A stretch of 64,000 bases of DNA. Source: an uncultured Lachnospiraceae bacterium. Lineage in GTDB: Bacteria > Bacillota > Clostridia > Lachnospirales > Lachnospiraceae. Within the stretch, counting starts at the first letter, position 1, and the number at the start of each line of letters is the position of its first letter. The stretch covers positions 21,685-85,684 of the forward strand of contig CAKRPS010000008.1 of the NCBI GenBank assembly GCA_934385475.1, written 5' to 3'. A model generated the notes under the pieces. That model saw nothing but the letters and a program-made list of their open reading frames with translations. It made no database searches and had not been told where the DNA came from. The position numbers were made by a program, and so were the translations under genes. Shown here in pieces: positions 47,249 to 57,461 of this stretch.

Positions 47249-47550
47249 ATACCAAACTCCTTCGCAAGCATCTCATCAACCTCATCTGCCGAGTATACCT
47301 TTCCTGCTTTGATAGAATCTATACCTTTTTGGAGTTCTGCATCAATCTGTTCTCTGGTCATTGTATCAATATCCAAAGGTTTGGAAGAAGGAAGACGCAA
47401 TTCAAACGGCATTCCCTTCTTCAATACAATCTGACTATAAAGCATCTGAATTGCACTGGATGGAGAAATACCGAGCTGAGAAAGAATCCCTTCTGCGCTA
47501 TCCTTAAGATTAGTATCTATTCTTGCATATACAGCGGATGTATTTGCCAT
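47245..47550 (-). CDS. RelB/DinJ-family antitoxin
   Basis: A 101-residue protein. Its N-terminus (VYARIDTNLKDSAEGILSQL followed by GISPSSAIQMLYSQIV) is the ribbon-helix-helix DNA-binding part of RelB/DinJ antitoxins, and the C-terminal part would wrap the toxin. It would bind and neutralise the toxin and repress its own promoter. Its partner gene is broken, so it now stands as an orphan. GGGAGG precedes the ATG. It lies between smpB and ssrA. Confidence 0.88.
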   Translation of the reverse strand: MANTSAVYARIDTNLKDSAEGILSQLGISPSSAIQMLYSQIVLKKGMPFELRLPSSKPLDIDTMTREQIDAELQKGIDSIKAGKVYSADEVDEMLAKEFGI

Positions 47551-47606
47551 AATATCGCCTCCCTTCTTTTTCTATTATGCTCTGTCTCGCTTGCAATTGC
47601 AAGCAT

Positions 47607-48074
47607 TTACCCAAGATTCTTGATCTTGAATTCTCTTTCGTGCTCTCTCCGTAAATCCTTCTTGGCAATATCCTGCCGCTTATCGTACAGTTTTTTACCT
47701 TTGGCAAGCCCTATCTCTACCTTTGCTCTTCCTTCTTTGAAATACACCTGTAACGGCACAATGGTATATCCCTGTTCTGCCATCTTTCCGGCCAGCTTGC
47801 GGATCTCCAGCTTGTGCAGCAAAAGCTTGCGTACGCGGAGCGGATCTTTATTGAATATATTACCCTTCTCATAGGGGCTGATATTCATACCATAGACAAA
47901 CGCTTCCCCATTTTCAATACGGACAAATGCTTCCTTAATACTACACTTTCCCATCCGCAGCGATTTCACCTCGGTTCCGTGAAGTGCTATTCCCGCCTCA
48001 TACTTTTCTTCTATAAAAAAATCATGATATGCCTTTTTGTTGTTTGCAATCAGCTTCATTGCTTCCTTTGCCAT
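47607..48074 (-). CDS. smpB: SsrA-binding protein SmpB
   Basis: A 155-residue protein with the SmpB beta-barrel ([39 protein letters not shown]-type strands) and the basic C-terminal tail that mimics tRNA in the decoding site ([20 protein letters not shown]). It delivers tmRNA to stalled ribosomes. GGAG precedes the ATG at 48074. It follows rnr by 25 bases. Confidence 0.97.
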   Translation of the reverse strand: MAKEAMKLIANNKKAYHDFFIEEKYEAGIALHGTEVKSLRMGKCSIKEAFVRIENGEAFVYGMNISPYEKGNIFNKDPLRVRKLLLHKLEIRKLAGKMAEQGYTIVPLQVYFKEGRAKVEIGLAKGKKLYDKRQDIAKKDLRREHEREFKIKNLG

Positions 48075-48099
48075 AACAATCTCCATCCTCTGCTTTCTT

Positions 48100-50265
48100 T
48101 TACAGATGCTCAAAATCCATATCCTCTTCTTCATAAGGAATCTCGAAATCGACTGTTCTGCTCAGGCGGTCCACCCCTCTGACACGAACCTTCATCTTCT
48201 CGCCCAGTTTATATCGGATTCCGCTGTCTCTTCCAACCATCTCATAGGAGACATCATCATAATAGAAATAGTCTCCCGGCAGCGTAGAGACATGGATCAG
48301 ACCTTCTACCGTATTGGGCAGCTCCACATAGATTCCCCACTGTGTGATTCCACTGACTACACCCTCGAAGCACTCTCCAATGTGTTCCTCCATGTACTCT
48401 GCTTTTTTCAGCTTGTTTGTTTCCCGCTCTGCCTCATCCGCGCGTCTTTCCATCTTGGAGGAATGCTTTGCGACCTCCGGCAGTTTCTCGGTATAATGCT
48501 CTATTCTTTTTTCATTAAGTCTCCCTCGCAGCTGTTCCTTAATGATCCGGTGTATCTGCAAATCCGGATATCTGCGGATAGGGGAAGTAAAGTGGCAGTA
48601 ATACTGACAGGAAAGTCCAAAATGTCCGGTACATTCCACCGTATATTTTGCCTGCTTCATGCTTCGCAGTGCCAGTCTGCTGATCAGCATTTCCTCTTCT
48701 GTTCCCTCTATTTTATCCAGAAGTTTCTGAATTTCCTTTGGATGAACCTCATCTCCGGTAAGCTTGATGTGATATCCGAAATTCTGGATAAAAGTCGAAA
48801 GCTTCATGATCTTTTCCGGGTCAGGCTTTTCATGTGTCCGGTAGACAAAAGGTAGTTCCATCCAGAAGAAATGCTGTGCCACAGTCTCATTCGCCACCAG
48901 CATAAAATCTTCGATCAGCTTTGTGGCTACATTTCTTTCATACGGTTTTATCTCTATGGGATGGCCTTTTTCATCCAGCACGATCTTCGTCTCCGGGAAA
49001 TCAAAGTCCACCGAACCCCTCTGGTGGCGTTTCCTGCGCAATATCGCCGCCAGTTCTTCCATCTTCTGGAACATGGGTACAAGCTCTTCATATTTCCTGC
49101 ACTCTTCTTCATCCCTGTCTTCCAGAATCTTTTTGACCACCGTGTACGACATCCTTCTGTTTACACGGATCACGGATTCTACAATCTTGTAATCTTTTAC
49201 ATGACCTTTGGCATCAATCGTCATCAGGCAGCTCAGGGCCAGTCGGTCCACGCCTTCATTCAGGGAGCATATTCCATTGGAAAGCTTATGCGGCAGCATC
49301 GGTATCACCCGATCCACGAGATACACACTTGTGCCTCTCTCCAGAGCCTCCCAGTCCAGAGCCGAGTTCTCCTGCACATAGTTTGACACGTCTGCAATGT
49401 GGACACCTAAATGATAAAGTCCTGCATCATCCTGGTATAGACTCACTGCATCATCCAGATCCTTCGCATCTTCACCATCTATCGTCACCATTTGCAGATC
49501 CCGCAGATCTGTCCTTCCGTTCAGGTCTGCCTCCAGAACTTCATCCGGTGTCCTCTGCGCCTGATGCAAAACCTTCTCTCCAAACTCTAACGGCAGATCA
49601 TATCCTCTGATAATCGACATGATATCCACGCCCGGATCATTGATATGCCCAAGAATTTCTACGATCTTTCCTTCCGGCTTGTGTTCTTTATCTCCATAGG
49701 AAAGTAGTTCCACAACCACCTTATGCCCCTGAACGGCACCTGCGTTATGCTCCTTTGCCACGAAAATATCGGTTCCTATTTTGGAATTATCGGGAATTAC
49801 AAAGCCAAAATTCTGTGACTGCTCATAAAATCCAACCACCTGCCGGATTCCATGCTCCAGTACCCGCTGCACCGCAGCCTCCTGCCTTTTGCCCTGTTTT
49901 CCCGGTGTCAGCTTCACAACCACCTTGTCCTGATGAAATGCCCCATTCACCTGATCTTCCGGAATATAGAGGTCTTCATCTCGTCCCTCTACCTCCACAA
50001 AACCAAAGCCCTTGGCATTTCCTATAAAGGTACCTACCAGCTGGTTTTCATCCGGCTTACAATACTTACCCTGTCCGGTAACCTGCAGTCTTCCTTCTCT
50101 TACTAGCTCCTGAAGGATCTCGCGCAGCAGCGGCCTGTCTTCCTTCGACACCTGCATAAATATCGCCAGCTCTTTTTCCTTCATGGGAATATACTGTTCC
50201 TCTTTTACTAACTCGCAGATGAGATTTTTGCGTTCTTCTATTCGATCATCACTTTTTTTCATCAT
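48100..50265 (-). CDS. rnr: Ribonuclease R
   Basis: A 721-residue 3'-5' exoribonuclease. An N-terminal helix-turn-helix part (about 1-65), cold-shock domains (about 70-220), the RNB catalytic domain ([14 protein letters not shown] with the metal Asp residues near 270, then [12 protein letters not shown]) and a C-terminal S1 domain (about 625-705) are in order. It removes mRNA from ribosomes rescued by tmRNA, so its place before smpB is meaningful. It has no Lys-rich tail after S1. Confidence 0.97.
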   Translation of the reverse strand: MMKKSDDRIEERKNLICELVKEEQYIPMKEKELAIFMQVSKEDRPLLREILQELVREGRLQVTGQGKYCKPDENQLVGTFIGNAKGFGFVEVEGRDEDLYIPEDQVNGAFHQDKVVVKLTPGKQGKRQEAAVQRVLEHGIRQVVGFYEQSQNFGFVIPDNSKIGTDIFVAKEHNAGAVQGHKVVVELLSYGDKEHKPEGKIVEILGHINDPGVDIMSIIRGYDLPLEFGEKVLHQAQRTPDEVLEADLNGRTDLRDLQMVTIDGEDAKDLDDAVSLYQDDAGLYHLGVHIADVSNYVQENSALDWEALERGTSVYLVDRVIPMLPHKLSNGICSLNEGVDRLALSCLMTIDAKGHVKDYKIVESVIRVNRRMSYTVVKKILEDRDEEECRKYEELVPMFQKMEELAAILRRKRHQRGSVDFDFPETKIVLDEKGHPIEIKPYERNVATKLIEDFMLVANETVAQHFFWMELPFVYRTHEKPDPEKIMKLSTFIQNFGYHIKLTGDEVHPKEIQKLLDKIEGTEEEMLISRLALRSMKQAKYTVECTGHFGLSCQYYCHFTSPIRRYPDLQIHRIIKEQLRGRLNEKRIEHYTEKLPEVAKHSSKMERRADEAERETNKLKKAEYMEEHIGECFEGVVSGITQWGIYVELPNTVEGLIHVSTLPGDYFYYDDVSYEMVGRDSGIRYKLGEKMKVRVRGVDRLSRTVDFEIPYEEEDMDFEHL

Positions 50266-50285
50266 ATTTTCTAATCCTCAAAACA

Positions 50286-50315
50286 ACAAAAGCACTCTTA
50301 TGCAAGAGTGCTTTT
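50286..50315 (-). terminator. Terminator between secG and rnr
   Basis: AAAAGCACTCTT and AAGAGTGCTTTT arms with a 4-base loop followed by G then mixed bases; the stem's own U-rich 3' arm serves as the release tract. Confidence 0.75.
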
Positions 50316-50320
50316 GAAAA

Positions 50321-50560
50321 CTAAAACAAGGTCAAATTTAAAACAACCGCTAATAGCATAAATCCAACTGCAAGCCATGTCGTAATCTTAACCAGCTTAC
50401 CTTCCATGGATCTTCCCTTATTTCTGCCCCAATATGTCTCGGCCGCTCCGCTTACCGCTCCAAGCCCTGCCGTCTTGCCTTCCTGCATCAATACCAGCAC
50501 TACCAGTGCTATACATATAATAATATAAACGATAGTCAATACAATCCTCAGTGCTTCCAT
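50321..50560 (-). CDS. secG: Preprotein translocase subunit SecG
   Basis: A 79-residue protein with two membrane helices and the SecG middle (VLMQEGKTAGLGAVSGAAET). It helps SecYE-SecA export proteins. TAGGAGG precedes the ATG at 50560. It is followed by a terminator and then rnr, a common order in Firmicutes. Confidence 0.93.
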   Translation of the reverse strand: MEALRIVLTIVYIIICIALVVLVLMQEGKTAGLGAVSGAAETYWGRNKGRSMEGKLVKITTWLAVGFMLLAVVLNLTLF

Positions 50561-50662
50561 TTCCGTACCTCCTAATGTCATGCAGATATCAGTTTATCAT
50601 ACCTGCCTGTATTGTGCAAGTACCAAAAATAAACTCAATCGAATAGTGCATACTCTGCTTCT

Positions 50663-51403
50663 CTATAGTATGTAAGTCCTGATCGCCCATAAGATCAGCA
50701 AATGTCCCGGATAGAAAATATAAAAGAACCATTTGGAGAAATTCTTTGCATGGGCCATTCTCTTTCCATTGTAGAGATAACAGACCACATATCCAGCGCA
50801 GAGAATCGCAATTCCTGAAACTGCCGCCATTGCCACCGCTTTCCACAGCATGATGCCACTGTAGCGTTCCAGATAGCCCGGAAGATTCATCAGCACAAAT
50901 ACTACATAAAAAGACCAATAACTTTGTATCTGCTTCTTCTTATCTCCCCACGCTTTCTCCAGAAAAATCGTACATAGAGCTGCCAAAAGCGCCCAATCCC
51001 CGATAATCGTAAAAAGCATCAGAATGATCTTTACCACACTACAGACCAACGGATTCTGAATCTTCTCTCCTGCAACCAGAATCAGAAAGCAGATAAACAG
51101 CGTATAGATCATATTCAGATTTCCATGTTCAAAAGCAAGGCTGAACGGTATCTGTGAGATGAGTGCAAAAACTAACAACCTGATCGCATATTTCTTCTTG
51201 GATCTTGTGTAATGATATCCCTCTACCAGAAAATAACACATAACAGGTGCCGTAAAATAGCCAATGTCCAAAAACAGATTATATAAAACCCCCTCCGTCC
51301 AGAAAACATTGGCAATGTGATTCAACAGCATCGTGAACATCGCAACATACTTGATCACGTCCCTGTTTAGAAAAGCAATTTTATTTTTCCCCTGATTTTC
51401 CAT
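50663..51403 (-). CDS. TraX-family membrane protein
   Basis: A 246-residue protein with about seven hydrophobic segments. The segment LNRDVIKYVAMFTMLLNHIA near the N-terminus and FFYIFYPGHLLILW near the C-terminus match the TraX family. TraX acetylates pilin in the F plasmid; chromosomal homologues in Clostridia have no assigned substrate and are probably membrane acyltransferases. AGGGGTG precedes the ATG. Confidence 0.85.
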   Translation of the reverse strand: MENQGKNKIAFLNRDVIKYVAMFTMLLNHIANVFWTEGVLYNLFLDIGYFTAPVMCYFLVEGYHYTRSKKKYAIRLLVFALISQIPFSLAFEHGNLNMIYTLFICFLILVAGEKIQNPLVCSVVKIILMLFTIIGDWALLAALCTIFLEKAWGDKKKQIQSYWSFYVVFVLMNLPGYLERYSGIMLWKAVAMAAVSGIAILCAGYVVCYLYNGKRMAHAKNFSKWFFYIFYPGHLLILWAIRTYIL

Positions 51404-51422
51404 CTTTCACCCCTACTCTTTC

Positions 51423-52052
51423 CTACGCATAAGGGTTATATTCTTTTTCATATCCGATGGAAGTAGCCTCGCCATGTCCCGGATATACCTTCGTTTCATC
51501 CGGAAGCACAAACAGCTTTTCCTTCACAGAGCGCACGATATCACTCATGCTTCCCGTAGGCAGATCTGTCCTTCCAACAGACTCCTGAAAAAGAGTATCC
51601 CCGGAAATCAGGAATCCGTCTTCTTCAAAATAATAACAGCAGCTCCCCGCTGTATGTCCCGGCGTTGTGATCAGTCTGCAGTTCATACCCGCAATCGTGA
51701 TTTCTTCACCATCCTTTACATAGTGATTCGGCTCCACGGTACAGGGTCTTCCCACCTGTTCAGAGACATTCAACGTCGCGTCTTTACAAAGCTTTGCTTC
51801 CGATTCACACGCATAGACAGGCGCACCCGAAAGCTCCCTGAGCTTATCTACCCCCCAGATATGATCAAAGTGTCCGTGTGTCAGCAAAATTCCTTTGACC
51901 GTCAGACCCTTATCCTTCATTGCCTGATACAGGTAATCTCCCTTATCTGCGGGATCAAAAAACAGCGCATCACTGCTTCCCTCTCTATATACGTAATAAC
52001 AATTTGTCTGACACACCCCCAGAGTCAGACTTCCTACCTTTAAATTTCCCAT
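51423..52052 (-). CDS. MBL-fold metallo-hydrolase (glyoxalase II-like)
   Basis: A 209-residue protein. The metal motif HGHFDH near residue 65 (THGHFDHIWGV), TPGHTAGSCCYY, SGDTLFQESVGRTD and YPGHGEATSIG are all present, as in hydroxyacylglutathione-hydrolase-like proteins. The exact thioester or other substrate is not known. The ATG at 52052 is chosen; a TTG at 52070 is a possible alternative with a poor site. It lies 33 bases downstream of rel. Confidence 0.9.
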   Translation of the reverse strand: MGNLKVGSLTLGVCQTNCYYVYREGSSDALFFDPADKGDYLYQAMKDKGLTVKGILLTHGHFDHIWGVDKLRELSGAPVYACESEAKLCKDATLNVSEQVGRPCTVEPNHYVKDGEEITIAGMNCRLITTPGHTAGSCCYYFEEDGFLISGDTLFQESVGRTDLPTGSMSDIVRSVKEKLFVLPDETKVYPGHGEATSIGYEKEYNPYA

Positions 52053-52084
52053 ACTAATATCAATCCTCAATTCTACCTATTCCA

Positions 52085-54397
52085 TCAGCCTGTGGTTCTC
52101 TCGATATCGATCACGCTCTCAATCGTTCTGATCTTGTCGATGATTCTTTGCAGTTCCTCTCTGCTCCTGATTTCAAAGCTCACAGACATGGTAACCATTC
52201 CCTGTTTGCTCGTTCTCGTATTAAGGGCAATGATATCAATATCCTTCTCCGTCAAGGCTCTGGAGACATCTGCCAGAAAACCATTCCGGTTTGTCGCATA
52301 GATATTGATCTCTACAAGATACTTCTCATTCTTTTCGGCCTCTGCCCCCTGCTGCCACTCAGCATCGATAAGCCGGTGCCTTTCCAGTTCCGGCAGATTC
52401 AGCACATTGACACAGTCCGTCCTGTGAATGGAAATTCCTCTTCCCCTCGTGACAAATCCAACGATCTCATCTCCCGGCACGGGACTGCAGCATTTTGAAA
52501 AACGCACCGCAACATCATGGATTCCCTTGACAACAATGGAACTGCTGCTTTTACGTTCCCTGCTCCGGTTGATCTGGGCATTCTCCTCAACCTCTGCAAG
52601 CACCTCCGCATCCGTAATCTCCTTGCGATGGTCATGATCGTACATCTCCTGCATACGGTTGACGATCTGTCCCTCTTTCAGTCCGCCGTGGCCGATGGCC
52701 GCCAGCACAGACTCCCAATCCAGAAAACCGTATTTTTTCATAACGGCATCTTCGTATTTGGGCGTGAGCACCTCCACTGTGTTGATCGATTTCGCCTTAC
52801 AATATGAAAGAAGTAATTCTTTTCCTTTGACAATATTGTCTTCTTTTAACTCATTTTTAAACCACTGATTTATTTTATTCTTGGCCTGGGTACTCTTTAC
52901 CACATTGAGCCAGTCGCGGCTCGGGCCCTTGGAGTTCTGCGAAGTCATGATCTCCACACGATCTCCATTTTTGATCTCATAATCGATATTGACAAGCTTT
53001 CCGTTTACTCTCGCACCGATCATCTTATTGCCGACAGCACTGTGAATGCTGTACGCGAAGTCGATCGGTGTCGACCCTGCCGGAAGGTTTTTGACATCCC
53101 CGGTAGGTGTAAAACAGTACACATTGTCAGAGAACAGGTTCAGATCACCCTTCAAAAGGTTCATAAACTCCCTGTTATCTGACATATCCCTCTGCCATTC
53201 CAGAATCTGGCGCAGCCACACAAGCTTCTCTTCCTCCTGCGTCTCCACTTTCTTGCCGTCGGAGGCCTCCTTGTATTTCCAGTGCGCTGCAATACCGTAT
53301 TCTGCCGCCTTGTGCATCTCATAAGTACGGATCTGTATCTCAAAGGGCTGCCCGCTTGACCCGATCAGTGTCGTATGAAGGGACTGGTACATATTTGCCT
53401 TCGGCATTGCAATATAGTCCTTGAATCTTCCGGGGATCGGCTTGTACATCTCATGGATCACACCCAGTGCCGCGTAACAGTCCTTCACGGTATCGACGAT
53501 GATACGGACCGCAAACAGATCGTAAATCTGATCGATGGTCTTGTTCTGGTTCTTCATCTTCTTGTAGATACTGAAAAAGTGCTTGATCCTTCCGTCGATC
53601 TGTGCCTTGATGCCGGCATGTTCGATATGCTCACTCACCTCGTCCACGATCGTCTGAATATATTTCTCTCTTACACTCTTCCGGATTGCGATCTTGTCAA
53701 CCAGATCATAGTAAGCCTCCGGCTCCAGATATTTCAAAGACAGATCATCAAGCTCGACCTTGATCTTGGAAATACCAAGCCGCTGTGCGATCGGTGAATA
53801 GATGTCGAGAGTCTCTCTTGCAATCTCCTGCTGCTTCTCCGGCCGCATATGCTGCAGGGTACGCATGTTATGAAGTCTGTCTGCCAGTTTAACTAAAATG
53901 ACACGGATATCCTTCGCCATGGCAAGGAACATCTTTCGAAGGTTCTCTGCCTGCCGCTCCAGTTTCTCCGCGTCTTTATCATTGTTTTTATCTCCATGGA
54001 AATTAAGTTTTTCCAGTTTGGTGACACCGTCCACGATCAGCGCAACGTCCGGTCCGAACTGTTCCTCAATCTCCTTCTCTGTCATAATAGTATCTTCTAC
54101 CACATCATGAAGAAGTCCGGAAACGATCGTCTCCTTATCCATCTCCAGATCTGCCAGAATGATCGCTACACACAGCGGATGGATAATGTACGGTTCTCCC
54201 GACTTACGTACCTGATCCTTATGAGCCGCTGCTGCGGTCTTATATGCCTTCTCGATCAGCGAAATATCATCTGAGGGATGATATTTTCTGACACGTGCAA
54301 TAAGCTCCTGATACAATGTCTCAGGAGACTGAAATTCCTCAATGGATTCTATTCTTCCATCATCAAATACAACTTCTTTTTTCTCTTCTGTTGCCAT
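52085..54397 (-). CDS. rel: Bifunctional (p)ppGpp synthetase/hydrolase Rel
   Basis: A 770-residue stringent-response enzyme. An HD hydrolase domain (HDVVEDT near residue 75), a synthetase domain (about 235-360), a TGS domain (about 400-460, VYCFTPTGDVKNLPAGSTPI) and a C-terminal ACT domain are visible, so it can make and degrade (p)ppGpp. GGTGAG precedes the ATG. It has a strong promoter at 54445-54473. Confidence 0.97.
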   Translation of the reverse strand: MATEEKKEVVFDDGRIESIEEFQSPETLYQELIARVRKYHPSDDISLIEKAYKTAAAAHKDQVRKSGEPYIIHPLCVAIILADLEMDKETIVSGLLHDVVEDTIMTEKEIEEQFGPDVALIVDGVTKLEKLNFHGDKNNDKDAEKLERQAENLRKMFLAMAKDIRVILVKLADRLHNMRTLQHMRPEKQQEIARETLDIYSPIAQRLGISKIKVELDDLSLKYLEPEAYYDLVDKIAIRKSVREKYIQTIVDEVSEHIEHAGIKAQIDGRIKHFFSIYKKMKNQNKTIDQIYDLFAVRIIVDTVKDCYAALGVIHEMYKPIPGRFKDYIAMPKANMYQSLHTTLIGSSGQPFEIQIRTYEMHKAAEYGIAAHWKYKEASDGKKVETQEEEKLVWLRQILEWQRDMSDNREFMNLLKGDLNLFSDNVYCFTPTGDVKNLPAGSTPIDFAYSIHSAVGNKMIGARVNGKLVNIDYEIKNGDRVEIMTSQNSKGPSRDWLNVVKSTQAKNKINQWFKNELKEDNIVKGKELLLSYCKAKSINTVEVLTPKYEDAVMKKYGFLDWESVLAAIGHGGLKEGQIVNRMQEMYDHDHRKEITDAEVLAEVEENAQINRSRERKSSSSIVVKGIHDVAVRFSKCCSPVPGDEIVGFVTRGRGISIHRTDCVNVLNLPELERHRLIDAEWQQGAEAEKNEKYLVEINIYATNRNGFLADVSRALTEKDIDIIALNTRTSKQGMVTMSVSFEIRSREELQRIIDKIRTIESVIDIERTTG

Positions 54398-54444
54398 AGT
54401 CTCACCAGCACCTTATTTTGATACCCTATACACTATACTTTGCT

Positions 54445-54473
54445 ATTATAATATTATTTCAATTACAAGTCAA
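54445..54473 (-). promoter_or_regulatory. Promoter of rel
   Basis: The minus strand shows -35 TTGACT (54468-54473), a 17-bp spacer and -10 TATAAT (54445-54450). The -35 lies in the last codons of the M24 peptidase gene. Confidence 0.8.
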
Positions 54474-56258
54474 AATATTTGTCATATTGCGAAGCCATAC
54501 AAGTTCTTCACCCTCAAAATAAGGAGAAAGGGTCTGATATACCCTCTGATGGTATTCGTTAAGCCTTTTAAGCTCCTGTTCTGTCATCTGCTGTGGATCG
54601 ATCGCATCAATGTCAAATGGTACCATCGTAAGCGTATCCAGCTTCATAAACCGGCCATATTCGGTCTTCTGCGCTTCTGTACACAGCACAAGATTTTCAT
54701 GCCGGATGCCATATTTCCCCGCGCAGTAATATCCAGGCTCATTTGACAGGATCATTCCCTCTTCCAGAACGACCGCCGGTCCGTTCTCTGTAATACGGAA
54801 ACGGAAGCTCTGCGGCCCCTCATGGACATTCAACAGATAGCCGACTCCGTGTCCCGTACCATGGCGAAAATCCAGCCCCTGCTCCCACAAAGGTTCTCTT
54901 GCCAGAATATCCAGATTCTGTCCACAGCAGCCATACAGGAAATGCGCTGCGCCAAGATGGAGATGTCCACGCAGAACCGCCGTATAGGCCTGCCTTTCTT
55001 CCTCCGAAATCTCTCCCAGTGCAATCGTTCTCGTAATATCCGTCGTGCCCTCCAGATAATGCCCTCCGGTGTCCATCAACAGCAGTCCCTCCGGGAAAAG
55101 CTCTACATCTGTCTCCGGCGTTGCCTCATAATGTACGATCGCGCCATGTGCCCCATAGGCAATGATCGGATCAAAGCTGGGACCAAGATAATCCTCTGCC
55201 TGTGCACGCAGCTCCTCCAGCTTCGCCGCTGCCGATATTTCCGTGATCTTCTCTTTTCCAACATGCGTTTTCAGCCAGTAGATCAGCTTTGTCACCGCAA
55301 TGCCATCCTTTACATGTGCCTGCCGGATATGTCTGATCTCCGTCTGGTTTTTGATCGCCTTACTATTTACTACCGGACTTTCCTTGTCTTTGATGCTGAT
55401 ACCATCCGGAACACATTCCCAGAGATGGTAATTTACGCTCTGCCTGTCCGCCTGAAGAACCGTTCCTTCCGGCAATTCCTGCAAAAGTTCTTCAATCTCC
55501 TGATAGTCTGCGGTTTCCACACCCGCATTCCGAAGTTCATCCCGTATCTTCTCCGGCAGGATCTCCCGGTGCAGACAGAGGACATTCCTATTTGGGGTAA
55601 TAAGCATATACGCCAGAAACACAGGAGTGTTTCTGACATCATTTCCACGCAGGTTGAGCAGCCATGCAATTTCATCCAACATCGTCAGCAATAATGCATC
55701 CGTTCCGTCCTGCTCCATCTGCCTGTGAATATCTGCAAGCTTATCCTCCCGCGAAACACCTGCATACTCGACGGAAAGCTCCCAGACAGGTTCTCTGGAA
55801 ACAGGCGGCCTGCCCTTCCAGATCTCATCGACAAGATCCTCATCGGCTGCTACTGTGACCTGCTTGCCCGCCGCTTTCTGCAACAGCCGCTCCACGTAAG
55901 CCGCCGTGACAGTCCTGCCGTCAAAGCCGATTCTTCCGTGCATGGGAAGCATCTCCGACAGAAATTCCGTCACCGTCTGTACACCTGGCTGCCCCATTTT
56001 CATAAGTTCGATCGAGGTATTTTCAAGCTGTTCCTGTGCCTGCAGAAAATACCTTCCGTCCGTCCACAACAGTGCCCTCATCTGGGTAACCAGAAGTGTT
56101 CCGGCAGAACCACTGAAACCGGACATATATTCTCTCTCTTTAAAATGTTCCCCTACGTATTCCGACATATGATAATCGTCTGTCGGGATCAGATAAGCGT
56201 CCATTTTTCTTTCCTGCATCTTCTCCCGAAGCACAGTGATCTTCTCATCCGGTGTCAT
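54459..56258 (-). CDS. M24B aminopeptidase P-family protein
   Basis: A 599-residue enzyme with two creatinase-like N-terminal domains (1-300) and a C-terminal pita-bread domain. The metal ligands are seen in LLMDTGGHYLEGTTDITRT (two Asp), RHGTGHGVGYLLNVHE (His), LSNEPGYY and IRHENLV (Glu). It cleaves the first bond in X-Pro peptides. GGGAG precedes the ATG. It is downstream of the DUF362 gene by 19 bases. Confidence 0.94.
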   Translation of the reverse strand: MTPDEKITVLREKMQERKMDAYLIPTDDYHMSEYVGEHFKEREYMSGFSGSAGTLLVTQMRALLWTDGRYFLQAQEQLENTSIELMKMGQPGVQTVTEFLSEMLPMHGRIGFDGRTVTAAYVERLLQKAAGKQVTVAADEDLVDEIWKGRPPVSREPVWELSVEYAGVSREDKLADIHRQMEQDGTDALLLTMLDEIAWLLNLRGNDVRNTPVFLAYMLITPNRNVLCLHREILPEKIRDELRNAGVETADYQEIEELLQELPEGTVLQADRQSVNYHLWECVPDGISIKDKESPVVNSKAIKNQTEIRHIRQAHVKDGIAVTKLIYWLKTHVGKEKITEISAAAKLEELRAQAEDYLGPSFDPIIAYGAHGAIVHYEATPETDVELFPEGLLLMDTGGHYLEGTTDITRTIALGEISEEERQAYTAVLRGHLHLGAAHFLYGCCGQNLDILAREPLWEQGLDFRHGTGHGVGYLLNVHEGPQSFRFRITENGPAVVLEEGMILSNEPGYYCAGKYGIRHENLVLCTEAQKTEYGRFMKLDTLTMVPFDIDAIDPQQMTEQELKRLNEYHQRVYQTLSPYFEGEELVWLRNMTNILTCN

Positions 56259-56277
56259 ATTCTCCCGTATCCTTCCC

Positions 56278-57396
56278 TTATATCGTCTTTAATTCATACT
56301 GATCTGTTCCAAGTCCGATCTTAACCGCATGCGCGATACAGCTCTTCCATTCGGTGTCCGGATGCGTCATATGGAAATGATCATGGTCATGCTCTCCACC
56401 ATGCTTCTTGATGTTCTCGCCAAGCACACTGTTTTCAACCGGTGCCATCTGGTTACAGAGATCTGCACACGCCTGATCCAGTGCAACCGGATCAAAGGAT
56501 GCCAGCATTCCCACATTCGGAATAATCGGTATATCATTCTCCGCATGACAGTCACAGTTCGGAGAAACATCACAGATCAGCGATACATGGAAGCACGGTC
56601 TGTCCTTGCATACTGCCAGACTGTACTCCGCCATCTTATAATTCAGCATTGCCAGGGAACCTGCAAAATCTGCCGCAATCGCATCCTTCGGGCAGACTGC
56701 AAGACATCTTCCACAGCCAACACATTTGTCATGGTCAATATGAGCTTTGCCATTTTCAATGATCGGTGCCCCATGTGCACAGATTCTTCTGCAGGCCCCA
56801 CAGCCTACACACGCGCTCGTGTTCACACTCGGTTTTCCCTCACAATGCTGCTCCATCTTGCCAGCTCTGGAACCACAGCCCATTCCGATATTCTTCAGGG
56901 TTCCCCCAAAGCCTGCCATCTCATGTCCCTTAAAATGGGTTAAAGAGATAAAGACATCCGCATCCATGATTGCGTGCCCGATCTTTGCCTCCTTGACATA
57001 CTCCCCATCGATGGGTACCAGTGTCTCATCAGTGCCCTTGAGACCATCTGCGATAATCACATGGCAGCCTGTCTGATAAGGTGAAAATCCGTTTATATAT
57101 GCTGTTTCCAAATGATCGATAGCATTCTTTCTGCTTCCTACATAAAGCGTGTTACAATCTGTCAGAAAGGGCTTCCCCCCGAGTTCTTTCACATAATCGG
57201 CAACCACTCTCGCATAATTGGGCCGGAGAAATGCAAGGTTTCCGTATTCTCCGAAATGAATCTTGATTGCCGCATATTTGTCCTGAAAATCAATCTGCTC
57301 AAACCCAGCCGTCTTCATAAGTCTGTGAAGCTTCTGCAATAGATTTTCATTTTCCGTTGCCTTAAATGACGTAAAATACACTTTTGCTTTTTCCAT
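56278..57396 (-). CDS. DUF362 protein with two 4Fe-4S clusters
   Basis: A 372-residue protein. An N-terminal DUF362 domain (YAAIKIHFGEYGNLAFLRPN, FISLTHFKGHEMAGFGGTLK, NIGMGCGSRAGK) is followed by two ferredoxin motifs near residue 195-235 (CVGCGACRRICAHGAP and CVGCGRCLAVCPKDAI). It ends in a His-rich stretch (GGEHDHDHFHMTHPD). Function unknown; an Fe-S redox role is likely. GGAG precedes the ATG at 57396. Confidence 0.88.
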   Translation of the reverse strand: MEKAKVYFTSFKATENENLLQKLHRLMKTAGFEQIDFQDKYAAIKIHFGEYGNLAFLRPNYARVVADYVKELGGKPFLTDCNTLYVGSRKNAIDHLETAYINGFSPYQTGCHVIIADGLKGTDETLVPIDGEYVKEAKIGHAIMDADVFISLTHFKGHEMAGFGGTLKNIGMGCGSRAGKMEQHCEGKPSVNTSACVGCGACRRICAHGAPIIENGKAHIDHDKCVGCGRCLAVCPKDAIAADFAGSLAMLNYKMAEYSLAVCKDRPCFHVSLICDVSPNCDCHAENDIPIIPNVGMLASFDPVALDQACADLCNQMAPVENSVLGENIKKHGGEHDHDHFHMTHPDTEWKSCIAHAVKIGLGTDQYELKTI

Positions 57397-57461
57397 AAAC
57401 TTATTCTCCTTTTCTGTGTTCCCGCAATTGTCGGCGCATCCCCTCGCCACTTCACACTGCA

